A stretch of DNA of 64,000 bases from Maribellus sp. YY47. GTDB taxonomy: Bacteria > Bacteroidota > Bacteroidia > Bacteroidales > Prolixibacteraceae. The translations under genes and the position numbers were made by a program. Positions 18,732-29,085 of the stretch are shown in pieces; the stretch's first letter is position 1; each line of letters starts with the position of its first letter. The DNA lies in the NCBI RefSeq assembly GCF_023111095.1, contig NZ_JALGYW010000008.1:62001-126000 (forward strand). Reading direction: 5' to 3'. Below the pieces are notes generated by a model. It did no database searches, had not been told where the DNA came from, and saw nothing but the letters and a program-made list of their open reading frames with translations.

Positions 18732-20237
18732 TTATTCTCCTACCGGCAATTTATTGATGGCATCAAGGAAAGCTTCCACCGAAGCGGTAATAATGTCGGT
18801 ATGCGCTCCAAAACCGTGATAGATAGAGTCCTGGTAGTCCACCTGCATGTGCACTTTACCAATGTCGTCGCTACCGCGGGTGATGGCCTGTACCAGGAAT
18901 TCTTCGATCACTACCTGGCGGTGAATGATTTTCTTCACGGCTGAAATAGCTGCATCAACCGGACCGTTTCCTGCCGAGGTGGCATCGAATTTCTCACCGG
19001 CAATATCCAAAACTACTGATGCCATTGGTTTCAGGCTTTTGCCGGAAATCACCTGCAGGTAATTCAGCTTGATTCGGTGTTCTTTGCGGGTGGCATCTCC
19101 AACCAGCAAAGCGATATCGTCATCACGGACGTCTTTTTTCTTATCCGCCAGTTTCAGGAACTCTTCGTATACTTCGTCCAGTTTTTCCTTGCTCAACTGG
19201 AAGCCCATCAGTTCAAGGCGGTGTTTCAATGCTGCACGACCACTTCTTGCTGTCAACAGAATTGCCGATTCGTTGATGCCCACATCGGTCGGATCCATGA
19301 TCTCGTAATTCTCACGGTTTTTCAACACGCCGTCCTGGTGGATTCCCGATGAATGCGCGAATGCATTTCTCCCCACTACTGCTTTGTTGGGTTGAACAGG
19401 CATGTTCATCAAGGTTGAAACCAAACGGCTGGTCTGGTAAATTTGTTTGGTGTTTACCCCTGTGTCAATTTGCAGCGCCTGGTAATGCGTCTTCAGGGTC
19501 ATTACCACTTCTTCCAGCGACGTATTACCGGCACGCTCGCCGATACCGTTAATGGTAACCTCTGCCTGACGGGCACCGTTTATAATCCCCGAAATGGTGT
19601 TGGCTGTTGCCATGCCCAAATCGTTGTGGCAGTGTGTAGAAATAATTGCTTTGTGAATGTTGGGTACGTTGTCGACCAGGTATTTGATTTTTGCCCCAAA
19701 ATCGTGCGGCAAGGTGTATCCGGTGGTATCCGGAATATTTACAACGGTTGCACCGGCTTTAATAACGGCTTCAATTACACGGGCCAGGTATTCGTTGCCT
19801 GTACGGCCTGCATCTTCGGCATAAAACTCTACATCTTCGACGTATTTTTTGGCATATTTAACCGCCTCAACCGCACGTTCGATGATGGCATCGGGGTTGG
19901 AGTTGAGTTTATGGTAAATATGAAAATCTGATGTTCCGATTCCGGTATGGATACGACCTTTTTTAGCGTATTTTAGGGATTCAGCTGCAACATCAATATC
20001 TTTCTGTACTGCGCGGGTAAGGGCACAAATGGTTGGCCAGGTAACCGCTTTTGAAATCTCAACTACCGATTCGAAATCGCCGGGGCTGGAAATAGGGAAT
20101 CCGGCTTCAATTACGTCAACGCCTAATTCCTGCAATGCTTTGGCAACTTCAATCTTTTCTACCGTATTCAACTGACACCCCGGGACCTGTTCGCCGTCCC
20201 TCAGGGTTGTGTCGAAAATGTACAGTCTGTCGCTCAT
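18732..20237 (-). CDS. leuA: 2-isopropylmalate synthase
   Basis: At 501 residues this is canonical LeuA, which condenses 2-ketoisovalerate with acetyl-CoA in the first leucine-specific step. The barrel shows [32 protein letters not shown] (metal-binding HxH) and [19 protein letters not shown]; the C-terminal allosteric leucine-binding domain (about 380-500) includes a [12 protein letters not shown] stretch. It is the first structural gene of the operon, about 120 bp downstream of an attenuator terminator, so expression is probably controlled by leader-peptide translation as well as by leucine feedback. Confidence 0.96.
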   Translation of the reverse strand: MSDRLYIFDTTLRDGEQVPGCQLNTVEKIEVAKALQELGVDVIEAGFPISSPGDFESVVEISKAVTWPTICALTRAVQKDIDVAAESLKYAKKGRIHTGIGTSDFHIYHKLNSNPDAIIERAVEAVKYAKKYVEDVEFYAEDAGRTGNEYLARVIEAVIKAGATVVNIPDTTGYTLPHDFGAKIKYLVDNVPNIHKAIISTHCHNDLGMATANTISGIINGARQAEVTINGIGERAGNTSLEEVVMTLKTHYQALQIDTGVNTKQIYQTSRLVSTLMNMPVQPNKAVVGRNAFAHSSGIHQDGVLKNRENYEIMDPTDVGINESAILLTARSGRAALKHRLELMGFQLSKEKLDEVYEEFLKLADKKKDVRDDDIALLVGDATRKEHRIKLNYLQVISGKSLKPMASVVLDIAGEKFDATSAGNGPVDAAISAVKKIIHRQVVIEEFLVQAITRGSDDIGKVHMQVDYQDSIYHGFGAHTDIITASVEAFLDAINKLPVGE

Positions 20238-20261
20238 TTTAATTTATTTATCAGTTATTAT

Positions 20262-20359
20262 TTCCTTTTCTTTAGCTGCAAGTCTCAAGCTTCAAACTAC
20301 AAGTTTTTTAATCTTCCATCTTCTATCTTCTGACTTCCAACTTTCATCTTTCAATCATC
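20262..20359. repeat. Low-complexity spacer upstream of leuA
   Basis: Between the attenuator and the leuA start, pyrimidine-rich words (TTCCATCTTCTATCTTC, CTTTCATCTTTCAATC, AGCTGCAAGTCTCAAG) repeat with variation. Together with the spacer at 18600-18731 it brackets leuA on both sides. Confidence 0.5.
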
Positions 20360-20394
20360 AAAAAAGCCATCCTCTTATTTGAGAATGGCTTTTA
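20360..20394 (-). terminator. Attenuator terminator of the leu operon
   Basis: On the minus strand AAAAGCCATTCTC pairs with GAGGATGGCTTTT over a six-base loop (13 pairs, one G-U) and is followed by TTTTTT-type sequence. It lies 33 bp after the stop of an Ile/Leu-rich leader peptide. The 5' arm contains CCATTCTC, which can pair instead with GAGAATGG at 20421-20428, beginning inside the leader stop codon, so an antiterminator is available. Confidence 0.85.
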
Positions 20395-20420
20395 TTTATC
20401 CAATATCGTTAATCAACATA

Positions 20421-20428
20421 CCATTCTC
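20421..20428 (-). promoter_or_regulatory. Antiterminator 5' arm
   Basis: Minus-strand GAGAATGG is exactly complementary to CCATTCTC in the 5' arm of the attenuator terminator. Its first two bases belong to the TGA stop of the leader peptide. A ribosome stalled on the Ile/Leu codons upstream would leave this arm free to form the antiterminator; a ribosome reaching the stop would cover it and allow termination. Confidence 0.75.
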
Positions 20429-20492
20429 ATTTCTGTCTTGTTAGAAGAAGAATACCAAGGAGAATGTTAATAATGGAAATGTTGAATTTCAT
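20427..20492 (-). CDS. leu operon leader peptide (21 residues)
   Basis: This short minus-strand ORF starts with ATG at 20492 and ends with TGA at 20427-20429. The peptide begins MKFN, continues ISIINILLGILLL and ends TRQK. Ten of its 21 residues are isoleucine (5) or leucine (5), clustered in residues 5-17, and none is valine. It lies directly upstream of mutually exclusive antiterminator and terminator hairpins and of leuA. This is the layout of ribosome-mediated attenuation known for branched-chain amino-acid operons of enterobacteria. The A-rich sequence before the ATG is a usual weak Bacteroidota ribosome-binding site. Confidence 0.85.
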   Translation of the reverse strand: MKFNISIINILLGILLLTRQK

Positions 20493-20509
20493 GTCGTTTT
20501 CTTACGATT

Positions 20510-20525
20510 TCATGCAAATATCAAA
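20510..20525 (-). promoter_or_regulatory. Weak candidate promoter of the leu leader
   Basis: Minus-strand GATATTTG matches the Bacteroidota -7 consensus TAnnTTTG except at the first base. It would start transcription about 15 bp before the leader ATG. No clear -33 box is seen, so this is only the best local candidate. Confidence 0.3.
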
Positions 20526-20679
20526 AAAAATATTTAAAATGAAAATAAATGACGCTTTTTTATGCGAAAAGTTAATATTCATACTTTATAATCTGATTTT
20601 GAGTATGTGATTAATAAAAAAAGACAGGTATTCCGATCAAAGAGGCCGGATTACTTTTTGAATAGCACTTTCCCGTTTA

Positions 20680-22284
20680 TTATTCAACTTTGGAGGGTGA
20701 TTTTGCTTTTCCCTTTTCAGATTCTTCGGGTGCTGATTCTTTCTTTTCGGTTTTGCGAAATATATCGTCTTTTGAAACTGGCCTTAATTCAATCTGCCAG
20801 TTAAAATTGGAGAGTTTCTTGTTGTTATCTGTCACTTTCTCAAGCGGATTCAGTTCGCCTTCGGGTTTTTTTTGAAAAGCAATTTTATGAATTTTACCGT
20901 CCTGAAAACGAATGGAAATATTACTGCTTTCGGCGCGGTTTAATCCTATAATTTCTTCTTTTTCGCGGGCATAATACAGCGTTTGTCCGTTGCCATCCAC
21001 ATCGATGTAATCGAGCTTTCCGTTTTTGACATAACCCACCATGTTTTTTCCCTTGATCTGGTCGAACATGCCGGTGTCCTGTTCCGAGATGATAAAGCTA
21101 TTGTTGTACAGGCGTAACTCGTTGGGCGCATTGCTGTGTTGTATCATTTTAATATTCTCGGCGCTTAATTGCTGAATCCCCGACCATAATACCGGATTGA
21201 CGTGCAGTTCCACAACAGAATCTTTGGTGAAATAGATCATTGAATCGCACACACCCTGGATATCGCTACGGTAAAAACGCACACCGTAATAGGCATTTAC
21301 GATGTTTTCGCCTTCAATGGTGTCGGGCATGGTGCGCAGTGTATCGGCATGCAAATACAAACTGTCGGTTTGGTTGTAGGAAATAAAAACGGCAGAATCG
21401 GTGACGAGCGCCATTTCGGTTTGTTCGTTGTAATCCACCTTTTGTCCCTGAACAATGCTGCGGTTTTCATAGTCTTCGAGAAATACATTTCCCAACGCGT
21501 GCGTATCCCCAGTTGTTTTGTTAAAGGTGATTTGTTCGGCTTTCAAAAATTGAGTGTCGTTGTATATTCTCGGCGCTTTATTCAGGTCGGCATCTCCGGT
21601 AAGCGTGTTGTACCATCCTTCTTCAGCGTATAAAGTGTTGGATGAATCGCGTATGGTTGTGGCCGAAGAAAAATAAATAATTTCGGTTTTGGTGTTGTAT
21701 TTTATGTCTTCGCTATTCAGTGTGTATTTATCGTTAAAACCAACTACGCTATCCGTGAAGTGAACCATATCTTCATTCAAATAATACTGGCCTACTTTGC
21801 TGGTCAGCGTGTTGGTACTGTCCACAATCTTTCCCCCACAATCATAATAGCCAATATTGAGGTTCATATCGTAATCCAGCGTATCGGAGTACAAGGTGAT
21901 CTCTTTTTTTTCGAGTCTGACATCATGAATGGCCTGGGCAAAGCTTCTGTCTCCATCGTAAAAAATTTTACGGGCATAAAGATGGAGTGTGTCAGCCTGA
22001 TTGATATGAACATGGCCAAATGCATCCACCCGATTCGATCCTTCGTAGGTGTATGCACTGTCGCAATACATCAGAATGTTTTCATGTTTAATAATAACAT
22101 TGTCGAGCCAGCGCTGCGCATTGGCAATGGCAGTGCTTGTTTCGAGCGAGCCTGCATTCAGAATGTCGACTCTCTTTTTTTCCTGTGCCGGTGTAATAAC
22201 CGTAATAAACATCAATCCTGCCAGAAGAAGGAAAGCTAATCCCGGCTTTTGAGTCGGTGTACTATTAAAACGAAGTTGTTGCAT
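20680..22284 (-). CDS. OstA-like (LptA/LptD N-terminal domain) exported protein
   Basis: This 534-residue protein has an N-terminal signal (about residues 10-34, LAFLLLAGLMFITVITPAQ) and a long repetitive beta-rich region in which lines such as LYARKIFYDGDRSFAQAIHDVRLEKKEITLYSDTLDYD recur, typical of the OstA/LptA beta-jellyroll. The C-terminus is charged and disordered (EKKESAPEESEKGKAKSPSK). OstA-domain proteins carry lipopolysaccharide or lipooligosaccharide through the periplasm. The gene overlaps the stop of the MoxR gene by one base (TAATG), so they are translationally coupled, and it is the last gene of the block. Confidence 0.82.
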   Translation of the reverse strand: MQQLRFNSTPTQKPGLAFLLLAGLMFITVITPAQEKKRVDILNAGSLETSTAIANAQRWLDNVIIKHENILMYCDSAYTYEGSNRVDAFGHVHINQADTLHLYARKIFYDGDRSFAQAIHDVRLEKKEITLYSDTLDYDMNLNIGYYDCGGKIVDSTNTLTSKVGQYYLNEDMVHFTDSVVGFNDKYTLNSEDIKYNTKTEIIYFSSATTIRDSSNTLYAEEGWYNTLTGDADLNKAPRIYNDTQFLKAEQITFNKTTGDTHALGNVFLEDYENRSIVQGQKVDYNEQTEMALVTDSAVFISYNQTDSLYLHADTLRTMPDTIEGENIVNAYYGVRFYRSDIQGVCDSMIYFTKDSVVELHVNPVLWSGIQQLSAENIKMIQHSNAPNELRLYNNSFIISEQDTGMFDQIKGKNMVGYVKNGKLDYIDVDGNGQTLYYAREKEEIIGLNRAESSNISIRFQDGKIHKIAFQKKPEGELNPLEKVTDNNKKLSNFNWQIELRPVSKDDIFRKTEKKESAPEESEKGKAKSPSKVE

Positions 22285-23246
22285 TAAAGCAGTTTTGCAA
22301 TGATGTCGTCGATTGAAATATTTTCGGCTTCCGCCTTGTAGTTTTTGATGATCCGGTGCCGGAGAATGGAAGGAGCAATGGCTTTTACATCTTCAATGTC
22401 GGGCGAATATTTCCCGTGAAGCGCCGCATGTGTTTTAGCTCCCAGAACCAGGTATTGCGATGCTCTTGGTCCGGCGCCCCATTTCAGGTACTGGTTGGAG
22501 ACATCGGCAGCGGTTTCGGTGCCCGGGCGTGTTTTGGCCGCAAGTGTCACCGCATATCTGAGCACATTGTCGTTTACCGGTATTTTGCGGATCAGTTCCT
22601 GGAAGAACATGATTTCTTTCCCCGAAATCACCGTGTTGGCAGTCACATCAAGTGTTGACGTGGTATTTTTTACAATGGTGAGTTCGTCGGCCAGCTTGGG
22701 ATAATCGAGCCAAACCGAAAACATAAAACGGTCGAGTTGCGCTTCGGGTAGGGGATAGGTTCCTTCCTGTTCAATCGGGTTCTGAGTGGCCAAAACAAAG
22801 AATGGCCGGTCGAGATCGAAATGCTGCCCGGCTGCTGTTACTGCACGTTCCTGCATCGCTTCGAGCAAAGCCGATTGCGTTTTCGGAGGCGTACGGTTGA
22901 TTTCATCCGCTAAAATGATGTTGGCAAAAATGGGGCCCTGTACAAATTTAAAGTTACGCTCATTGTTCAGAATCTCGGTTCCGATAATGTCTGAAGGCAT
23001 TAAATCGGGTGTAAACTGGATACGATTGTATTTCAAGCCCAAAGTTTTCGCGATGGTGGTAACCAGCAACGTTTTGGCCAGTCCGGGTACACCGATCAAA
23101 AGCACATGGCCGCGGCTAAACAGCGAAACCAAAACCTGATCGATAACTTCATCCTGACCGTAAATCACCTTTTTGATTTCCGCCTTGAGCTCGTTAAATT
23201 TTTCGCGCAGGCCATCCAGCGCAGCAACATCATTTTTGTATTCCAT
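22284..23246 (-). CDS. MoxR-family AAA+ ATPase
   Basis: This 320-residue AAA+ protein has Walker A GVPGLAKT at residues 52-59, Walker B ILADEINR near 108-115, sensor-like FVLATQNPIEQEGTYPLPEAQLDRFMF, and a C-terminal lid domain. MoxR proteins act as chaperones for maturation of metal or membrane complexes, usually beside DUF58 and VWA genes, which are absent here. In this window it lies between a SurA-like isomerase gene (16 bp upstream) and the OstA-like gene, suggesting a role in envelope maturation (inference). Confidence 0.92.
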   Translation of the reverse strand: MEYKNDVAALDGLREKFNELKAEIKKVIYGQDEVIDQVLVSLFSRGHVLLIGVPGLAKTLLVTTIAKTLGLKYNRIQFTPDLMPSDIIGTEILNNERNFKFVQGPIFANIILADEINRTPPKTQSALLEAMQERAVTAAGQHFDLDRPFFVLATQNPIEQEGTYPLPEAQLDRFMFSVWLDYPKLADELTIVKNTTSTLDVTANTVISGKEIMFFQELIRKIPVNDNVLRYAVTLAAKTRPGTETAADVSNQYLKWGAGPRASQYLVLGAKTHAALHGKYSPDIEDVKAIAPSILRHRIIKNYKAEAENISIDDIIAKLL

Positions 23247-23262
23247 GGGCTAAATTCCGGTG

Positions 23263-24615
23263 TTATTTTATCCAGTGATCGAATTTGAAGTTACAGTTGG
23301 CGTAAGTGTTGTCGATACGGATATAAGTTTGCGACTGACGCTCAGCAATCCACTTTTCCAGCGTTTCTTCCTTTTTCTTCATCAGGTACATTTCTGCGAG
23401 TGTCTGGTAATCGTTTTGAAGATCGGCTTTGTGGGCATCGATCTTGTTGGTGAGCTTAATGATTTTGTAAACCATTTGCTGGTTCTCCGGATCAATGGTC
23501 TCAAACGGTTTTGAAATTTCGTTAAGATTCATGCCGGTCAAAACTTTACTTACATCGCCGTCCAGTTCTTCTACCGCAAATTTGGATGACATGGTGTTTG
23601 GATTGATCGCCATACCTCCGTTGTTGCGGCTGTTTTTATCGTAAGAGAACATGGCAGAGGCCTGTTCAAAGCTGATTTCATCTTTGCGAATCAGGTTGGC
23701 TAAACTGTCGAGACGGTTGTAGGCTTGTTCTTTGGCTTCTACCGAAACTTTAGGTTTCATCAGAATATGACGGGTGTTCACTTTTGACCCCTGTTTGTCG
23801 ACCAACTGAATAATGTGGTAACCAAAGGCACTTTTTACCACGTTTGAAACCTGGTCGCCTTTCAGGTTAAAAGCAGCTGCAGCATATGCAGGATCCAGTT
23901 GAGCACGTCCCGAGTAACCAATTACACCACCGTCTTTTGCCGAAGGGCCTTCAGAATAAATCACCGCCATGGCTGCAAAACTGGACCCGTTCTCAATTCT
24001 TTTTTTGATGTCGCGAAGCTGCGCTTTTACACGGTTTTCTTCGTCGAGGTCAATTTTTGGCTGAATGGTAATTTGTTCGTATTCATATTGTGTCGGAACA
24101 GTAGGTACTTCATCTTTGGTAAGATTTCTGTAATTGTAACGCACTTCGGATGGAGTTACCGCAACGTTCTCTACAATTTTATTACGCATTTTCTGGCTGT
24201 ACAATTGTTCCCGGATCGATTCCTGCATGTCTGCCTTTACCGAAGCCAACGGTTTTTTGAAATAAGCTTCCACTGCTTTTTCTGAACCGAAGTGGGCAAT
24301 GTACGACTGAAGCGTTCCGTCCATTTGCTGGTTTACTTCGCTGGGCGTAACAGTAATCAAGGTATCCAGCTCTGCTTCGGCAACCAGTAGTTTGTTGATC
24401 AGGTATTGCTCAAGGATTTCGCACTTCATATCGCCTTCGGAGGTAACCCCCTGTGCCTGCTGGCTGATGTGCATATTCTCGATGTCGGATTTCAGAATAA
24501 TATTTCCGCCTACAACGGCAACAATCTGGTCGATTACTTTGTCTTGTGCGGCAACGCTTCCTACGATAAAAAACGTAAGCAACAGCGTTCCAAAAATCTT
24601 TTGCATTTTATTCAT
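23263..24615 (-). CDS. SurA-like periplasmic peptidyl-prolyl isomerase
   Basis: The frame opens at 24633, but the ATG at 24615 (MNKMQKIFGTLLLTFFIVGSVAAQ) starts directly with a signal peptide; it gives 450 residues and overlaps the upstream gene by 8 bp. The order is SurA N-domain (DQIVAVVGGNIILKSDIE), a first parvulin domain (about 175-275, ending SAFGYHIIQLVDK) and a second, more divergent one (about 280-395, from TRHILMKP). SurA-type chaperones escort outer-membrane proteins through the periplasm. Two related proteins are encoded immediately upstream in the same operon, making a three-gene chaperone set. Confidence 0.9.
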   Translation of the reverse strand: MNKMQKIFGTLLLTFFIVGSVAAQDKVIDQIVAVVGGNIILKSDIENMHISQQAQGVTSEGDMKCEILEQYLINKLLVAEAELDTLITVTPSEVNQQMDGTLQSYIAHFGSEKAVEAYFKKPLASVKADMQESIREQLYSQKMRNKIVENVAVTPSEVRYNYRNLTKDEVPTVPTQYEYEQITIQPKIDLDEENRVKAQLRDIKKRIENGSSFAAMAVIYSEGPSAKDGGVIGYSGRAQLDPAYAAAAFNLKGDQVSNVVKSAFGYHIIQLVDKQGSKVNTRHILMKPKVSVEAKEQAYNRLDSLANLIRKDEISFEQASAMFSYDKNSRNNGGMAINPNTMSSKFAVEELDGDVSKVLTGMNLNEISKPFETIDPENQQMVYKIIKLTNKIDAHKADLQNDYQTLAEMYLMKKKEETLEKWIAERQSQTYIRIDNTYANCNFKFDHWIK

Positions 24616-25480
24616 TATTGATAGCTGTATCATAAATTTTAAATTTCTTTTTTCGTTCTCCTTCTTTGTAGATATTGTTTTCCACTTCGCGCAGAAACTT
24701 GATCTTACGCTGGTTTAATATTAGATTTTTTATGTCGTTTTCCACAAATTCGAGGGGTGCCAGATCGTTTGTTAGTTTGTAGTCGCGAATGCTGACAAGA
24801 TAATAATAATCTTCATCTGTCATTTCTTTCAGGCTGTTATTCCTCAAAAAAGCTTCAGGATCATCGATCGAAACCGGAAGACTGCGGTTAAGGACCTTGA
24901 AATCGATCCAGTTGTTGGCAATTTCAAAGTTCTTGGCGTAACGCGTGCAATAATCTTTCAGTACGCTTTGCCCTTCATCGGTCATGTCCTGCACCATGGT
25001 TTTCAACGCGTTAATATTGGCCAGTTCCTTGGGTATTTTCACATAAACCCCTTTTACGATGTAGCGGTCGAGGTTGAATGCGGCCTTGTTTTGATCGTAA
25101 TATTGCTGAATCTGATCTTCTGACACCACGGTGTCCATGCGTTGTTGCATCAACTCATTTTTATACCTGAAAATGATGAGTGAATTCCTGTATTCTTCCA
25201 ATTCGCGGGAAACGTCTTTCTGACTTTGCGACAGGTTTTCGTTGGCCTTCTGAATCATTAATTCCTGCTTCACCCATTTGTTGATGTAGTCGGTGGCAAT
25301 GATCAAACTGTCTTCTTTGGTGGCGTTTCCTGGGAATATTTTGAGCAGGTCTGATTTGTACAGAAAACGGTCGCCAACCTGGGCTACCGGTTCCTCTTTC
25401 GGCGCTTCGGTACACGCTTTTAACAGGATGCAGGCACCGATTATCAATAAATATTTTATTCCCTTTTTAAACACCATCAA
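24608..25480 (-). CDS. SurA N-domain-like lipoprotein without catalytic parvulin core
   Basis: This 290-residue protein has a lipoprotein signal (YLLIIGACILLKACTEAP). The mature part shows PVAQVGDRFLYKSDLLKIFP, a SurA-type N-terminal opening, then long amphipathic helices and an EDQIQQYYDQNKAAF segment typical of the SurA core. The conserved parvulin sequences (HILL..., FGYHI) present in both neighbours are missing, so it is probably a non-catalytic chaperone. It overlaps the preceding PPIase gene by 14 bp and the following SurA-like gene by 8 bp, a tight translationally coupled trio. Confidence 0.82.
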   Translation of the reverse strand: MMVFKKGIKYLLIIGACILLKACTEAPKEEPVAQVGDRFLYKSDLLKIFPGNATKEDSLIIATDYINKWVKQELMIQKANENLSQSQKDVSRELEEYRNSLIIFRYKNELMQQRMDTVVSEDQIQQYYDQNKAAFNLDRYIVKGVYVKIPKELANINALKTMVQDMTDEGQSVLKDYCTRYAKNFEIANNWIDFKVLNRSLPVSIDDPEAFLRNNSLKEMTDEDYYYLVSIRDYKLTNDLAPLEFVENDIKNLILNQRKIKFLREVENNIYKEGERKKKFKIYDTAINNE

Positions 25481-27362
25481 TCGTTTTTAATACTTTCCGG
25501 TTTACTTTTACTTTATATCTCGCGTGAAGTTCCTTCAACCAATTTTTTTCCAGGTATTGCTGGTAGTCTGAAATGTACAAACCACGTGCTTCGTCGAGTA
25601 GTTTTGGCTCAGGGCCGACTTTGTCCCCCCTTATAAACGTAGTTAAACTGTTAAAATTTTCGGGTTCGCTGCCGTTCCACACATAATAATCCACCACAGG
25701 ATTGGTGCCTTCTTCCCAGGCCCCGGTTTCAACTGTGAAAACTTCGCCGTTGGTGTTCAGGTGTTCCGCCACTTCCTCCACAGTTAAGTCGGCGCCAAAC
25801 AAATTATCGGCCTGGTCTCTTATTTCCTCGTTTTTGCAGCTTATAATACTGCCTTTAAAACGGTCCTTCCACATCGGTTTCTCTTTCATTTCGTTGTAGA
25901 ATCCCTGCAAACCAAGCGAATCTTCACTGGCAAAGTTCCATATCTTTTCCTGCGAAATGTTGAAGAGCAAAATACCATCGTGGTACTCCCGCATCAGGTA
26001 CCTGAAATCGGAATACTTGTCTTCGAGCTTTGAATCTTCCAGCGCGATGATTTCAGCATTTACCCATTCATCGTAATTCGACAGGATAAAACCTGTTTTT
26101 ATGTTTTTTGCCGAAAGCCATTTTTGAAGATCGGCTGTGGTGTAGTTTTTATTATCGATGATAAACAAAGTCAGGTCGGCGGGAATATTCTCCGAATCCA
26201 CATTTTTTCCCTCCAGCGATTGTTTTGCAGAGTTGTTTTCCGAGAAATTATATTCCATTTTGAGTTTCTCCACAAAAGCTTTTTCGCTCGATGTTCTGCG
26301 TTCGGGATCATGGGCAATGCGCGTTTCGATTTCTTTCTTCACATCATCGAACGAAGGCACCGGTTTTTGATCGAGCTTTTTGATGACGTGATACCCAAAA
26401 GGCGTTTCCACCGGTTTAGAAATGTCTCCTACGTTTTTCAGGTCGAAGGCCGGATTGGCAAATTGCGGAATAATTCTTCCGCGCGAAAACCACGGCATTT
26501 CTCCGCCTTTAACCGCTGAACGCCGGTCGTTGGATTCCTTCTTAGCGAGTTCTGCAAAATCAGCTCCGTTCTTTACCTGCTCATAAATCGAATCAATCTG
26601 CGTTTTTATCTCATTTTTGGTTTCTGCACTGGCATCTGCCGGAACATTTTTCATGATGTGCGCCACCAGGATTTCACCTTGATTGAGGCGAATATCATTC
26701 ACTTTCAGAATATGGTATCCAAAACTTGACCGGACAGGTTCCGAAATTTCACCAACCGGAGTGTTGTAAGCTGCATTTTCAAACGGATAAACCATCATAA
26801 ATGCCGAGAAATAGCCCAAATTTCCGTGGTTGTCTTTGGCCGACGGATCTTCAGAATATTCCACTGCCGCTTCACCAAAATCTCTTCCATCCAATAACTC
26901 CTGGCGGATTTTCCGGATTTTATTGAGCGTTTTTTGTTCCTCTTCGGGCGATGCATTTTTATCGAGGCGCAGCAAGATATGGCTGGCATCTACTTCCTGT
27001 GTCATTCTCCGGTACATTTCGTGCACCAGCTGGTCTTCAAAATTAATGTCAGTGAGGTAGTGCTCGGCAATCTCTTTGCGGTAACCTGCCAGTTCGTTGA
27101 TAAATGCCGCGCTGGTATCCATTTTTAGCCGTTCTGCCTCGGTTACCTTCAACTTAAAGTCGATGAACAAAGGCAGATACTCTTCCGGCGTTTTTTTGTC
27201 AGAATCGGCATAAACGTTTGTGTTATTTTTTTGATAAATGTATTCGAATTCGGCTTTGCTAACCGGTTTTCCATCGATTGTCAGCAATATTTCCGCGTCT
27301 TGTGCCCGCAAATGAAGTGCGGCACTCAAAATTAAAAGACATGAGAAGATGACCCGATACAT
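25467..27362 (-). CDS. Exported peptidyl-prolyl isomerase with two parvulin domains
   Basis: This 631-residue protein carries a signal peptide (MYRVIFSCLLILSAALHLRAQ) and two parvulin (PpiC-type) domains. The first runs from DASHILLRLDKNASPEEE to SSFGYHILKVND (about residues 122-225), the second from LVAHIMKNVP to TPFGYHVIKKLDQ (about 230-340). A roughly 280-residue C-terminal extension follows that I do not recognise. It is a periplasmic folding factor. It lies first in the envelope trio, 54 bp after guaB. Confidence 0.9.
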   Translation of the reverse strand: MYRVIFSCLLILSAALHLRAQDAEILLTIDGKPVSKAEFEYIYQKNNTNVYADSDKKTPEEYLPLFIDFKLKVTEAERLKMDTSAAFINELAGYRKEIAEHYLTDINFEDQLVHEMYRRMTQEVDASHILLRLDKNASPEEEQKTLNKIRKIRQELLDGRDFGEAAVEYSEDPSAKDNHGNLGYFSAFMMVYPFENAAYNTPVGEISEPVRSSFGYHILKVNDIRLNQGEILVAHIMKNVPADASAETKNEIKTQIDSIYEQVKNGADFAELAKKESNDRRSAVKGGEMPWFSRGRIIPQFANPAFDLKNVGDISKPVETPFGYHVIKKLDQKPVPSFDDVKKEIETRIAHDPERRTSSEKAFVEKLKMEYNFSENNSAKQSLEGKNVDSENIPADLTLFIIDNKNYTTADLQKWLSAKNIKTGFILSNYDEWVNAEIIALEDSKLEDKYSDFRYLMREYHDGILLFNISQEKIWNFASEDSLGLQGFYNEMKEKPMWKDRFKGSIISCKNEEIRDQADNLFGADLTVEEVAEHLNTNGEVFTVETGAWEEGTNPVVDYYVWNGSEPENFNSLTTFIRGDKVGPEPKLLDEARGLYISDYQQYLEKNWLKELHARYKVKVNRKVLKTIDGV

Positions 27363-27416
27363 TTATTCAAGGTTTTAACGATAAATTACAAGGTGCGCCT
27401 TATCGCAGCAGCGTTC

Positions 27417-28910
<1,494 letters not shown>

Positions 28911-28923
28911 TTATTTTAATGCG

Positions 28924-28931
28924 CAAAACTA
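28924..28931 (-). promoter_or_regulatory. guaB promoter -7 box
   Basis: Minus-strand TAGTTTTG is an exact match to the Bacteroidota -7 consensus TAnnTTTG, about 32 bp upstream of the guaB ATG. A convincing -33 TTTG at the right spacing is not seen. Confidence 0.5.
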
Positions 28932-29085
28932 CAAAAAAATAGCAGACTGCTGGCACTTAATTTCACCGTGCAATTATTTTGAACAATAAAAATTGTTAAA
29001 GCCTGAAATGATTTCTTAATTTGTATGAAATGAGCAGCGGAATTCAACACTGCATTGAAAAACGAAAGCTTTTCGCACCTTTTAT

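Noticed and set aside
20421-20428. Riboswitch in the leu leader
   Set aside because: The leader ORF plus two mutually exclusive helices explain the whole region; no known aptamer features are visible.
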